Part shown: piece after piece, positions 1-11,000 of the stretch
How positions within the stretch are numbered: position 1 is the stretch's first letter
How the letters are laid out: every line of letters begins with the position of its first letter
Assembly: GCA_036583965.1 (NCBI GenBank)
Contig: JAZBQD010000030.1
Coordinates: 55,987,551 to 56,051,550, forward strand
Direction of reading: 5' to 3'
DNA length: 64,000 bases
DNA from: Prunella strophiata
Taxonomy: Eukaryota; Chordata; Aves; Passeriformes; Prunellidae
Program-made: the position numbers and the translations under genes
The notes under the pieces: generated by a model
Seen by the model: the letters and a program-made list of their open reading frames with translations, nothing else
Told to the model about the DNA's origin: nothing
Database searches by the model: none

Positions 1-646
1 CCACGTGGTACCCAAGTCTCTTAGCCTGCAACTGATGGAATCACTCCTAACTTAAAATGATGTTTTGGAAGCAGGCTCTGATCAGTTGTTTTACCAGAAG
101 GTGTGTGTGAGTCTGGCAGACAGAGACCTCTGTGTCCTGGGAGTGTGGCAAGGTTGTGCCCAGACACTGCTACCATGTGGATACTTTTGAATATAGTTAA
201 ATGTCTATGTGGATGTCAGGACAATCAAGGTCTGACTCATGAATTATTTAGGTTTGTGATTTATTAATTACTTGGCATAATGTTTGAAACCGATGGCAGA
301 TCTCTAGTGGGTTGTGCTTTTGATGTTGGTCAGTGCTTGAGGTAGAGGTCTTGAGTGTGATTCCAGGTTTCCTGATGAACCACTGAATGTCTCAAAGGCA
401 GGCTGTTCAGGTTGGTGATGACAGTATTGCTCATGTGGGGTACCTTTACTTTGGGAATCATCTTGCTGAATTCAGGGGTCAGGTCCAGTTCTTGTTTTAT
501 TAGGAGAGATTCTACTACCTCTCTTGGAAATGCTGGGTAAATAAAATGTTTATGATGCCAAATGGTTTTTCTGTAGTAAATCTATCATTATTTTTTCAAA
601 ATTCAGCATGGAAGTGTTCTGACACAATAATCTTCTCTAATCTTAG
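1..646 (+). other. ELF1: ELF1 last intron (3' part)
   Basis: This is non-coding sequence directly upstream of the ELF1 terminal exon. I found no match to the upstream ELF1 coding segments (ETS domain and the proline/serine-rich linker), so those exons lie outside the window. It ends in a pyrimidine-rich tract and a TAGCAG tandem acceptor at 644-649. No repeat or other gene was recognised in it. Confidence 0.75.
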
Positions 647-1262
647 CAGGACTTTGCAGACTCCAACCCAGGTTCCAGTGGTTGTTTCTCCTGGAAATCA
701 ACAGCTGCATACTGTAACACTCCAGACAGTGCCTCTTACTACAGTGATAGCCAGCACAGATCCAGCCTCAGTAACAACAGCACAGAAATTCATTTTACAA
801 GCCATTCCTACTTCCCAGCCCATGACGGTTCTTAAAGAAAACATCATGCTACAGTCTCAGAAGCCAGTCTCACCTCCTTCCTCGATTGTGCTGAGCCCAG
901 CACAAGTTCAGCAGGTGCTCACCAGCAGCGTGCAGACAATTTGCAATGGAACAGTCAACATGGCTTCATCTCCATCCTTCAGTGCCACCTCCCCCGTGGT
1001 GACGTTCTCGCCCAGCAGCTCACAGGTGGTGTCCCAGCCATCGGGCACGGTGATCACGTCGGTCATTAAAGCACCGGACACGAAGCAGGTTGGCCTGCAA
1101 GAAGAGGAAAAGGAGGAGAGTGACAAGGTAGAAGATACTGAGCAGTCGGAGCAGAGATTCCAGCAGCAACCATTTGTGATGGTAGTGTCCAGCTCAAATA
1201 ATTTCCCATCTAACGTGCAAGTGAAGCAAGAAGATGAGCCATTGGAACCCAATTTGTATTGA
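647..1262 (+). CDS. ELF1: ELF1 terminal coding exon (E74-like factor 1, partial)
   Basis: ELF1 is an ETS-family transcription factor that acts in the nucleus on GGAA-core promoters, notably in lymphoid and endothelial cells. Only the last coding exon is in the window: about 203 residues of the C-terminal transactivation region, with the DNA-binding ETS domain lying upstream. Seen in the sequence: the runs TPTQVPVVVSPGNQQLHTV, LTTVIASTDP, KFILQAIPTSQPMTVLKEN, VQTICNGTVNMASSPSFSAT and PVVTFSPSSSQ, followed by an acidic Glu/Ser stretch and a C-terminus LEPNLY. These match the end of human ELF1 as I remember it (ending LEPNSF). The reading frame extends upstream to an ATG at 546, but that part is intron. 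The acceptor is a NAGNAG, so the first exonic base is 647 or 650. The stop is TGA at 1260-1262. Confidence 0.94.
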
Positions 1263-2340
1263 TAATTAAATAATTAAAAAAAAAAAGACCCTGTGGATGA
1301 TTATTTTCATAAATGTGATGGGACCTTTTCAGTTATGTATATATTATTTGATTCTGAAGCATGATGTTGCAAAGCTACTAAATTTCTGCAGTTAATTCTT
1401 AGAATTCATGCTTTAGGATGGATTTTGATTTTCTGTTAATTGCTAAATGTTATCATATAAATAAAATTATATATTACTCATTTTTTCAAAGTACAGGCAT
1501 GAAGGAACATGCTTCTTATGCTATGAAGACTTTCTCCTGAGGTTGTTGGCCAAAGTTTCAAACTTCTCTTATTTTGTTGTCAGTCTGTTGCAGATTTACA
1601 TTGCAGTAATGTTATTGTAACCTTTTCTGTTTAATCTGTATGTGTATCACCTTTGGAAGCAGCAGTTAGTTTTAGTAAGACAGTTTCATTCCATGTGTCT
1701 GAATTTTTATGATCGAGTATCTGTTCCATATCAGTGAATGACAGCAGTTTTAGACTTTGATAACCAGGTATCCTCTTGTGTTTTTTGCAGCACAAGCTCT
1801 TGTGTGTGCAAAATTGAATATACACTCCTATTGAGAGTACTCAAAACATATATTCCAGAAATGGACAACGCCATGTCTATATTTTATATGAAAACATCAG
1901 ATATATTTAATTACAGAAGTTAACGGCATCACTACAGGTGCAAATGTTTCATGCCATTTTGCGACTATGAAGCTTAACAATCTTGCTTTCTACTTCAGAT
2001 TATTTTGTAAGGGGGGAGGGAAATTAAATATATACAATTTATGCAGGTTTTTGGAGATTAATACTGCTAAGAGTTCTTGGTTTTGATTGTAAATACTGTA
2101 TATTCAATGTTGCAGGGAAGTTTTTTCAGCTAATTTTTTTCCATACAAATTTTTGATAGATGCAAATAAGATCAATAAGATTGTTATGTTTAGAGGTCTA
2201 ATGTTATATGTATTCATATTACTGAGTGACTTTGTATTTAAAGACAAATTTTTAAATGATGGAGCCCATTGAACCTTGGGTCCTTCTTTTGTATTTTTAA
2301 TTGGTTTATTATGAAAATAAATCAAATGGAAAAATATTTT
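1263..2340 (+). other. ELF1: ELF1 3'UTR with two candidate poly(A) signals
   Basis: A/T-rich sequence follows the ELF1 stop codon. AATAAA hexamers occur at 1460-1465 and 2316-2321, so short and long 3'UTR forms are both possible. Several ATTTA-like stretches are present. The true end is inferred; the second signal, followed by T-rich sequence around 2336-2375, looks the stronger one. No coding potential beyond short chance ORFs was seen. Confidence 0.6.
2316..2321 (+). terminator. ELF1: ELF1 distal poly(A) signal AATAAA
   Basis: Canonical AATAAA about 1.05 kb after the ELF1 stop, with T-rich sequence downstream. Assigned from motif and position only. Confidence 0.5.
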
Positions 2341-4205
2341 TCTGCATTTACTCCAAAATGTTTTTTATTATTATGTTTTGACAATCATAGTAAATAAGTA
2401 AAATACAGTGAGAAACAGGACAGTGGGATTAGTCAGTGTCTGTGGTGGAGATGAGCAATTCACAAATCAGTTCTGAACAGACTTTAATGCAGTCAGTGTG
2501 CTGGTGGTATCCCTTGAAACAGCAGTAATGTATATTTTTGTAACTGAACTGAAGGTTGAGATAAATCCAGGAACTGGACTTAAACTTCTCCTTTTCCATC
2601 ACTTCCCAGTACATTACAAACAAACAACACAAAATTCTGAGCGTAATTCAGGAAGGTTGTTGTAGCTTGTATGATACAACTGACAGCCCAAATTATTAGG
2701 GCTTCAAACACTTGCATGTTGCAGTGTTTAAGCAGAAGGTAAGTTAATAATAAATGTTGTGCCTGGTATTATGATTCTGTCGGTATAAAATGAAAGGGAA
2801 CATGACTTTCTATGATTGAATTAATGTTGGAGTTTTACTGATTGGTTGTTAAATATAACTTTATACTAGAAAAATGAATAGGAGCAGAACTGTGGCAGAG
2901 AGAGTATGGTCTCGCTGCTTGACAGAAGGAACTCTACAAACTATTGAACAAGCAGTTCTCTGCCACAGCTGGTGTTAGTTCAATGTTTCTTCCCTCTGAC
3001 TCTTTGTGGTAAGGCTTTCACCTGCAAACCCAGCGCCTCACCTCTTTACAGGAAGACTGGTCATACCCACACCCGTGGTTGTTTATCTGGCAGCGCTCCC
3101 TGCAGCTGGGGAGCGCTGGCAATATTTTCAGGAATCTGGATAAGCTTTGTGGAAGCATATCTGGTAACAGTCCTCACCCCGAGGGCTGTGTTGGATTGAC
3201 AGAAACACTAGAGAGGGAGGCTAGTTTTTTAAATCAAACTATAAAATAGGGATGTTTTCCTGTACTACAAGTATTTCATAATTCTAGAAAATCTGAAGTG
3301 ATAATGCTTGACTGACATTAGTGTTTTTAGATACAGGGAAGTTGCTTTGGTGTTTACTAGAAATGGGGGGGGGGGGGGGGGGTGAAATAGCACCATAAGG
3401 TTACAGCTTCACCAACAACACTTCATGCCACAGATGCAGCTATTACACATGGAAGATGAATTGTCAGTTTAGTTTATGTCAGTTGGAGAAGTGGTGGAAA
3501 TCTCCAGCAGCAGTAATGTGTTTCCAGCAGCAGACTGTTGTGTAACAGACAGTAAATGGAAATCATTCCTTCCCCATATCCCTTGGGCTCCGGTGTGCCA
3601 GCCGGGTGGATCTGTACTTTGAACTCTTTGACATGGCAAAGGAAGGGTGAAGCTTGAGTAAATCATAAAGTGAGAGCTCATATTGGGAGTTTGAGCAACC
3701 CCTCCCCTGTCACAGCTGCCTTTGTGCCTGTGGCAGCAGCCAAACAAAACACGACAGCTAAAATCCCAGCCACTTCTGAGTCAGAAAATAAAAATTGGGG
3801 CCTGCAGTTCTTTTCTACACATGTGTGAAGCCACGGAGGAGAAAAAGGCACTTGTTTATTTTTGAAGCATTTCACAGAAGGAAATGCCATCCGGAGGAGG
3901 AGGAGGAGGATGGAAGTCTCAGGCTGCCTTTGGGAAGTCCCGTCCACCACCCTGTTGTCCTGAACATGGGCTGGGTGCTTGGTGTACAGCACCAGCTGAC
4001 ACACTGAGAGGTATTTCTGGGTTTTATTCTGATTTGCACAAAGTAGGGAGCTAGGTGGTAACCCGCAAAAGGCTGGTTCTCTGATTACTAAAACGTGACA
4101 CTGGTTATGAATTTTAACGAACAAAGGAATCAGCCTTCATTGGTTACAGATTATATAACTTTTTTTCATTAATTAATACTCTAATACACTATTGCTAGTG
4201 GTATC
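2341..4205. other. ELF1-SUGT1 intergenic region
   Basis: No gene is visible. Contents noticed: a 12-bp inverted repeat (arms 2890-2901 and 2957-2968), an 18-bp G run at 3365-3382, and a short GGA repeat near 3893-3911. ORFs here are short, on both strands, and have no recognisable protein similarity. Confidence 0.6.
3365..3382 (+). repeat. poly(G) run (18)
   Basis: Uninterrupted mononucleotide G tract. It can form a quadruplex, and its length in the assembly is likely to be uncertain. Confidence 0.95.
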
Positions 4206-4415
4206 ATAAACTGCACTGGGGAGGTTTAGGTTGGACATTAGGAAGAATGAGGGCAAGCAGATATTGGAATGGGCTGCCCATGGATGTGGTGGAGTCACCG
4301 TCCCTGGAGGTGTTTAAGGAAATACTGGACTTGGCCTGGTTATCATGGTGGTGTTCAGTCAGGGGCTGGACTCGATCTCAGAGGTCATTTCCACCCAAAC
4401 TGATTCTGCCATCTC
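4206..4415 (+). mobile_element. CR1 LINE 3'-end fragment
   Basis: The stretch reads like the 3' terminal region of avian CR1 elements in the + orientation. Landmarks are TTGGACATTAGGAAGAATG, GGAATGGGCTGCCCATGGATG, GGTGGAGTCACCGTCCCTGG, GGCTGGACTCGATCTCAGAGG and a terminal GATTCTGCC. It is 5'-truncated with no ORF, as is usual for CR1. It lies about 300 bp before the SUGT1 CpG island. Confidence 0.85.
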
Positions 4416-5002
4416 TTGCTTCTCACGCCTGCGGGCGCAGTTGTTCCCCTCCCTCCGAGCCTAGGCTCCGCTGGAGGAGGTGGTCAGGGGTCAGCGGTCC
4501 CGATGTCCCACGCCCGGGATCACCTTTCCCCCAGTTACTGCCCAGCCCTGCTGACTTCATTCCTGCCGGCTCCCGTCCAGACAGCCAACTCCTCCGCTGA
4601 CTGTCCTCCCTTTCCCTTTAAAACCAAAGATCAGCCACGCGTACGATGCTCACAACGCAACTGCGCAACTGCTTAACTGCTCCAGCTACAGCGACCGGTT
4701 AACAACTGAAAAAAAAAAAAAAATAAAAATTGCAGACTTCGATACAAATCTCTCCAAGCCCGAGGGGCCGAGCTCCCCCGCGGCAGGGAGGCGGGGGGCG
4801 GGCGGTGCGGGGCAGGAAGAGGCGGTGGAAGGGCGGGAAGCACGGGCAGGGCCGCTCCGCTCCCGCTCCGCCCGGCCGGGGCCTGGGCGCGGGGCGGGGC
4901 CTGCGCGCCGCTCCCGGCAGCCCTCGCGCGGCGCGGCCTTGCGCGGTGCGTGCGGCGCGCGGCCTCGGCGGCTCCAGAAGTTTCCTGGGGGCCACGGGCG
5001 GC

Positions 5003-5049
5003 ATGGAGGAGGAGGAGGCGGGAGCGGCATCGGGAGCGGCCCCGCCGCG
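5003..5049 (+). CDS. SUGT1: SUGT1 coding exon 1
   Basis: Starts [15 protein letters not shown] and ends two bases into an Arg codon at CCGCG|gtgagc. The frame stays open upstream to an ATG at 4730, but the human N-terminus and the strong local Kozak context favour 5003. Confidence 0.88.
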
Positions 5050-8000
5050 GTGAGCGCCCTCCCCGGCCCTGCCTCCCCCGCGGCCCCGCCGCCCGCCCGC
5101 CCGCTGACGGCGTTGTGTTTCCTTGGCAGGTTCTCGGACGCGGACGTGGACCGGGACCCGGGGGCGGCGGCGCAGGTGAGGACCGGGCCGGCCGGGCGGG
5201 CCGGGCCGGGCCGGGGTGCCCCCGGAGCCGGGCTCAGGTGAGGTCGGGCCGCAGGGGAGCCCGGCGCAGACCTGGCACAGAACTCGTGCTGCCTGTGTGG
5301 CAAAGAAGGGGTGGGGGGAAGCAAAACAAACCAACTTTCCCTTCCCTGTAGGTAGATGATAGTTCACAGCACTAAATCAGTTAAGATTTGTGGATGTAAA
5401 ACCCCCAAGCTTATTGAAGAGAGGTATTTCATCTTAGTTTTTATTCTGCCGTGGTCTGTTTTTTTTTTTTTTTTTTTTTTTTTTTTCCTCTATGTTTTGT
5501 GGGCACCACAACTGATCTTCCTTTCATCTCGGCAGAAAATAATTTTTATGTAGTGAGAATGATAACTCTCTGAAGCATCCTCCCCATGGACGTGGTAGTG
5601 TCCCCATCACTGGAGATTTTCAAGACACGAAAGGACAGGATTACTAGTTAGTCTCTCATCTAGGCAGGCTTTCCCATGAAAGGTTAGATCAGATGATCCT
5701 TTGAGGTCCTTTCCAACCTGGTCTGTTTTATGTCTTCATCACTTAATATGTTTTAATGTGCTTTCTAAGGTAAGTTTTACTTAAATCAGACGGTTAATGA
5801 GAAGACAGAACTGGAGGGTGGATAAGTATTTCTATTTAACTGCTTGGGAGGGGAGAGGATGTAAATGGTTAGTACTGCTTGAAGAGAGTGGGTGGTAGAA
5901 CCATTAAATGATACTAAATTATCTTTCCACAAAGAAAATGGTGAAGCTAAATTTTCAGTTCTTTGGGGTTTAGGCTGTAACTTGCAGAAGTTTTTCAAAA
6001 GATAAATGATATCTGAAAAACCAGTTTGGAATAGCCTAAATTTATATGGCATAATAAAACTAATTCAAGATGTAAAGAAAAGAGTAAGTTTCATATTTTG
6101 TGGTTAAAAAAAACACCAGCAAATAAAGCAAAAATCCCTGACACCAAAAGGTATTCAGGAGTATTAAGGAATACTGTCAGAATGTGTTTTTGTATTTTTT
6201 TTCCAGATTAATATAGTTGCTTTCCTAGCTTATATTTAAGTTTTTTGTGCATTCAGTGCTTCAGAACATTATGTAACACATTCTACAGGCATTATTTAAT
6301 ACCTGACATCAGTAATACTGGTGTCAGTCGTTAGGCCCTGTTTTCAAATCCCTGGATTGAGTGGGCAGATTGTGCTTGGTGGTCTCTGAACTGGTAAGTG
6401 CCACAGCTCAGAGCAGCATTTTGCTGACTTAGAGGCTCAGGTCTCCAGGTGCTACACTGTGCTTGCATGGTCTTGTGTGTGGTCTCAGTGTTCATGTGCT
6501 TAATATTTCTAATCTGGGGGATGATTCTGTAGAAATGGCGCTGTGTAATGTTTTCATACCTGGCTGGGCTTCTGTCCAGTTGGCCTGGCATTTCTGCACT
6601 GTGTCCTTGGGATTTTTGATTACTTTAATTCCTGGAGATTGTGCTTTGGCTTTCTGCACCTGGATCTGATGCAATTGAAAGATCATCATCCATCTTCTAA
6701 TACTGTCTGAATGACAAAGCTGTGAACTCTGAGTGACTTCCCATTTTAAGTTGAAAGTGTAAGCTACTATGTGGAGGCACCTTTAATTCATGCAAACTCT
6801 ACCGAATTTTCCAGTGTGTTTAGAAACAGATCTGAAATTTGGTCACATGGTAAGGGCCTTCAGAGTCAAAATATGCAGAAGGCACTTACTTGAGTGTGAG
6901 GACAAAGTCTAAGCTTGTTCTCAGTAATTGTTGCTGCTGTCCATAGTCTGGAGTTCCCAGTGCTAGTCCAGCATTGCTTGGCTTCTCAAATAGCTTGCAG
7001 GAGTTACTTGCTCCATGTGTGTGCCTGGATGAGATGTGGTAACTTACTGATAAAAAGCACACACAAAGAGAGAAGTTTTACACTGTTGAGAATGCTTGGC
7101 TTGGCTTTCCTGGGGTGAAGGGTGGTTTTGTAGGAGGATCCATTCAGATGTTGCTGGCCTCTAATCGGTGCATCTGTCATCAGCATAAATGACAGGAAAC
7201 AGAGTTTGGGGGGAGAGATGATCTGTCAAAGCAGTGCCTCTGCACCTGGATGTGCCTGTGAGGTTTAGTGTCAGAGTCATACCCTACTTGGTTTCGAATG
7301 TCAGAAGTACTTCACCTCTCAGCATAGTACGAACCAATTTTAATATGTGCATTGCCTTGCATCCCTGCCATGTGGACTACTTGTAACCATGAGTATTTCC
7401 ATAATGACAGCTGCTTTTGAATGACTTTAAATCTCAGGAAGGCATCAGTACAAGTAGATCAAGTTACTGCTGCCTACTGCCTGCCCCTTTCTTCAGAGAC
7501 CCCCAAGGATTTAGATTTATGTGCTGTATCTCTATGGAGGTGTGTGTATCTAGGTAGTAAGAACTCGTGCCACTGCTAGAAGAAGCTGTTCTGGCCCCCC
7601 CTAGAAAATGCTAGGTGACATAAACACTTTATGTGACATCTGTTAGAAAAAGACACTGATCTGACTTAGAGCTAAGGCAAGTCCTCTTTCCCTTCTTTTT
7701 TCTGTGTTGGTGTGACAGAGTTTTGGCAACTCTGCTGTACAAATATTTCTGCAGGTTTAAAGCTTGTATCTTAGCTACGTTCATGCTTGCTAGATTCCAG
7801 GTAAAAGTCTGAGTAGAAGTCAGCTTAGCAAACAGAGTGTCTTTACTGTAGCAACGTACTGTAGTTGCTTTTGGAAGACTGGCTTCTAGCAAAGGGAAGA
7901 ACCTCTCTCACCAGTAAGGAGAGAATTGGAGATGCTCTTTCCAGGTGTGTGGTTCAAGTTGCCGTGATTTTATTCTGTCTGCAAAGTCGTGAACTTTTCT

Positions 8001-11000
8001 CAGAGCAATGTGTTATTATTTCAATCCATATATCCTGTGATTCCCTTAACAAAGGACTATTTTATGCTTATTTCCATTTTTCTATAATTCCTTCTCTGAA
8101 CCCTGTGCTCCATAAATCTTTCGTTCTGCTTTTGTGCTCAGCATAAATTGAAACAATCTCTTCTGCACTATAATATGTGTTACATGGTATTTCATAGCAT
8201 CTTATCTCCACCCAACTGTTCTGACCTACTGTGCATTGACTTCCAAATTCCTAATACTACACTGCTCTCTCAAATCCAGCAGACCTGTGTACAAGTTATG
8301 CTTAGAATTGTAGAAAGGTTTTTGGAATAGAGAGGATCATCTGTGTTAGACTTCATGTTTAGAGCATTTGAAATCCCACTTCCTTCGCAGTAAGGAACTG
8401 TCTGCTTGAATTTGGTATAATTGGCAGGTTCCTTGTACTTCAGGCTCTGATGTTTAGCTTTGTGCTTGAGAGCTGAGCAACAGGTAAATGCCAGTTAGGA
8501 TTTTATAATCTGAAATGTCTCTTAGTTGACAGAGTTTGATACTGTGTTTTCACGAGGATTTCTGAAGTACTATTTCATTTTTTTAATGTGTGTTTACAGG
8601 AACTGACAACAGCTTTGGAAAAGAATCCAGATGATGCCGAATGTTATTGTCAACGAGCTTATGCTCATATTCTTCTACAGAAATATGCTGGTAACATCTT
8701 CAGTCTAAGAATCCTTTTGCAAGTGTATCATAACACATGTTTTACAGGAGATGTCTTCAGTCTGAAGCCAAATACAGTAACAGGAGTGTGTTATCTGCAA
8801 CTTAATATGCTGGTTTTGGTGTTGGTACATAATCTTGTCGTTTTGTTACAGCAAAACTTTCAGTGACATGGGTTTTCTAGCGTCCCAGCTTTCTATTTGA
8901 TTCCAGTCTAGTATTATTCTGGCAGCTTTTTATAAGCAGACTTCTCAGGCAGATTTTGAGATTTTTGTGTTGTGTCTTCCATCATTGTGTTCTTGGTAGA
9001 GGCTGAATCCTATCATGGTAGGAATGTGATAAGTGAATAATGCCTGGGAAAAAGACTGACTGAATAAGATCTGGTTTACTTTTTCTTTCCAGTAAAAACC
9101 AAACAAACAGAATCACACATCAGATCTTAGCAGAGTATTTGACTAAATGAAAGTCATGCTACATCTTACATAAGAGCTCTGCAGCTTTGTGAGGGATTCA
9201 TGGGTAGCAGTTTTGGCTAGACTTAATTTAGACAGCGTGATTTGTGTGCAAGCTAAGATAGATAACATAGTTCATCCTAGAAAAATTTCACTACTTAAAG
9301 ACTTGACAGTTCGCGGCTTTTTATAACACTGTTTCTCAACTTTAAACTGACTTTCAACAGATGCAGTTGCAGATGCAAAAAAGTCTCTAGAACTCAACCC
9401 AAATAATGCAGTAGCGCTCCTTAGAAAAGGGTATGTATCATTTATGGTACTTTGGGAATATTGTGCTAATCTCTAGGTCAATACTAGAATTTGGATTATG
9501 GTTCTGTGCAAACTTCTTACAACACTGAGAATGAATAAATTCAAAGCCATGCTGCTTGCAACCCATTTGTAATAAAGCCATTTAGTTTGGGGTAATTGTC
9601 GTAATGCCCTCACCATTTCAAAAACACACCTTTTGGGTAATTTAAATTCTCACATGTCACTTTAACCAATACAGCATGTTATCTATAGAATGTGGACTAC
9701 ACTGTAAAGTAATCATTGTTTTCTTGTATTTTTCTTTATTTGTGTCAGGTTAGGTGAATATCATATCAAAAACTATGCATCTGCTTTAGAGTCTTTCAGA
9801 GAGGGACAGAGGCTGGACAGTAAGTATTAAAGTTTCTTGTGGGTATTCCTTATGTTAAAATAATGGGTAATGTGTTAGATTAAAATGGAGACCAAAGTTT
9901 TTTTTTAAAGGCTAATGTATTGGGTCCCTAACATCAACTGTCTGACTTTCGAGAACTTTTATGCAGTCACTGCATGAAAGTGTTAAACTGTTTAAAATGT
10001 GTATCAAAGTTCTGAGCAATTAGTAGCTGATGTATTTTTTTCTTTATAAATGTTATCCTGCTTCCTGGAGGTCTTGAAGATAAATAGTAGCAATGTTGTA
10101 GTGTTATGCCTCATAGAAAAAAAATTTAATAGATCAGGCTCTTTACATATAGCTGGAATTTCTTCTTTAACAGTTTGATAGATCAGTCTTTAGAAAGAAT
10201 GTGCAACTTGGTGGGTATTTAAACTGACCAAGTAGATTTTTACCTTACATTACATACCACTTAATTACAGAAGCATATTTATTATATCTCTCTTTTTGTC
10301 TTACAGTGTTGGCTTTCTGGCTGGATGTGGGTACTTTTTAGTTTGGGAGCACTTAGAGCTTTTTTTAAAATCTGACTTTATTCAATAAGCAGGAGAGGAG
10401 TAGTTTAAAACAGAAGGCTTTGGTAGAACACATGGGGAAGCACAGAAAGCAATTGCAAGATGGTTGTGGCCCCTTTCTCTTCTCTCCTATCCCGCATTAT
10501 AAATAAAACCTTATCCTCTCTTCCAAACAGCAAGAAAAGATGGTAAAAAAAAAAGCACCTTGAAAGGTTATACAGAGCAAAGTGTGCTAATCTGATAAAA
10601 ATTGTGATGATCTCAGATCTGTTCAGTTTTTTGTCTTATCTGTAATAGTAGTGGCTGGGACATGTAGGCTTAGCAAAAATATAATTACTTTGCATCTCCC
10701 AAATAAATGATCTAATCCTCTGATTTAAAAGTGAAGTTTCATGGAAGTGTAAGTTTATGCTTGATGCCAAGTGATCATGCTCCTTATTACTCTTGTGCTT
10801 GTTTAGCCTCTTCTTTCAGTGCATTAAGTCTGCAGAAGGCTACTATTTTTAAAGTCTTTCCTCCTGGATGAATTTGTTAAAGTGGCCCAATAAAGGGTCT
10901 GAGTGCTGAAGCTGTCAAAAGTGAAGTGGCAGAGCAGTGTTGGGCCAGTGGTAGAAGGGAGATGTAGTGAAATTGCAGCAACTCACAGCTGTCAGTTTAG

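Larger units (their letters stand above)
4750..5265 (+). promoter_or_regulatory. SUGT1: SUGT1 CpG-island promoter
   Basis: A dense GC- and CpG-rich block surrounds the SUGT1 start codon and first two exons. Sp1-type GC boxes are visible, for example GGGGCGGGGC at 4891-4900 and a G-rich cluster near 4788-4813. No TATA box is evident, which fits a housekeeping promoter. The TSS is inferred to lie between about 4900 and 5000. Both strands carry long chance ORFs because the block has few stop codons. Confidence 0.8.
5176..8599 (+). other. SUGT1: SUGT1 intron 2
   Basis: 3.4 kb intron. It contains a 28-bp T run (5459-5486) and a CR1 tail fragment (5570-5735). The remainder is A/T-rich unique-looking sequence with only short chance ORFs. 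No nested gene was seen. Confidence 0.85.

Noticed and set aside
1631..1923. ORFs on both strands in the ELF1 3'UTR
   Set aside because: Short, A/T-rich and unrecognised; consistent with 3'UTR sequence.
4686..5367. Minus-strand ORFs of 212 and 222 residues and + ORFs in the SUGT1 CpG island
   Set aside because: GC-rich chance frames; composition is Pro/Arg/Gly/Ala with no family resemblance, and the real SUGT1 exons 1-2 account for the coding content.
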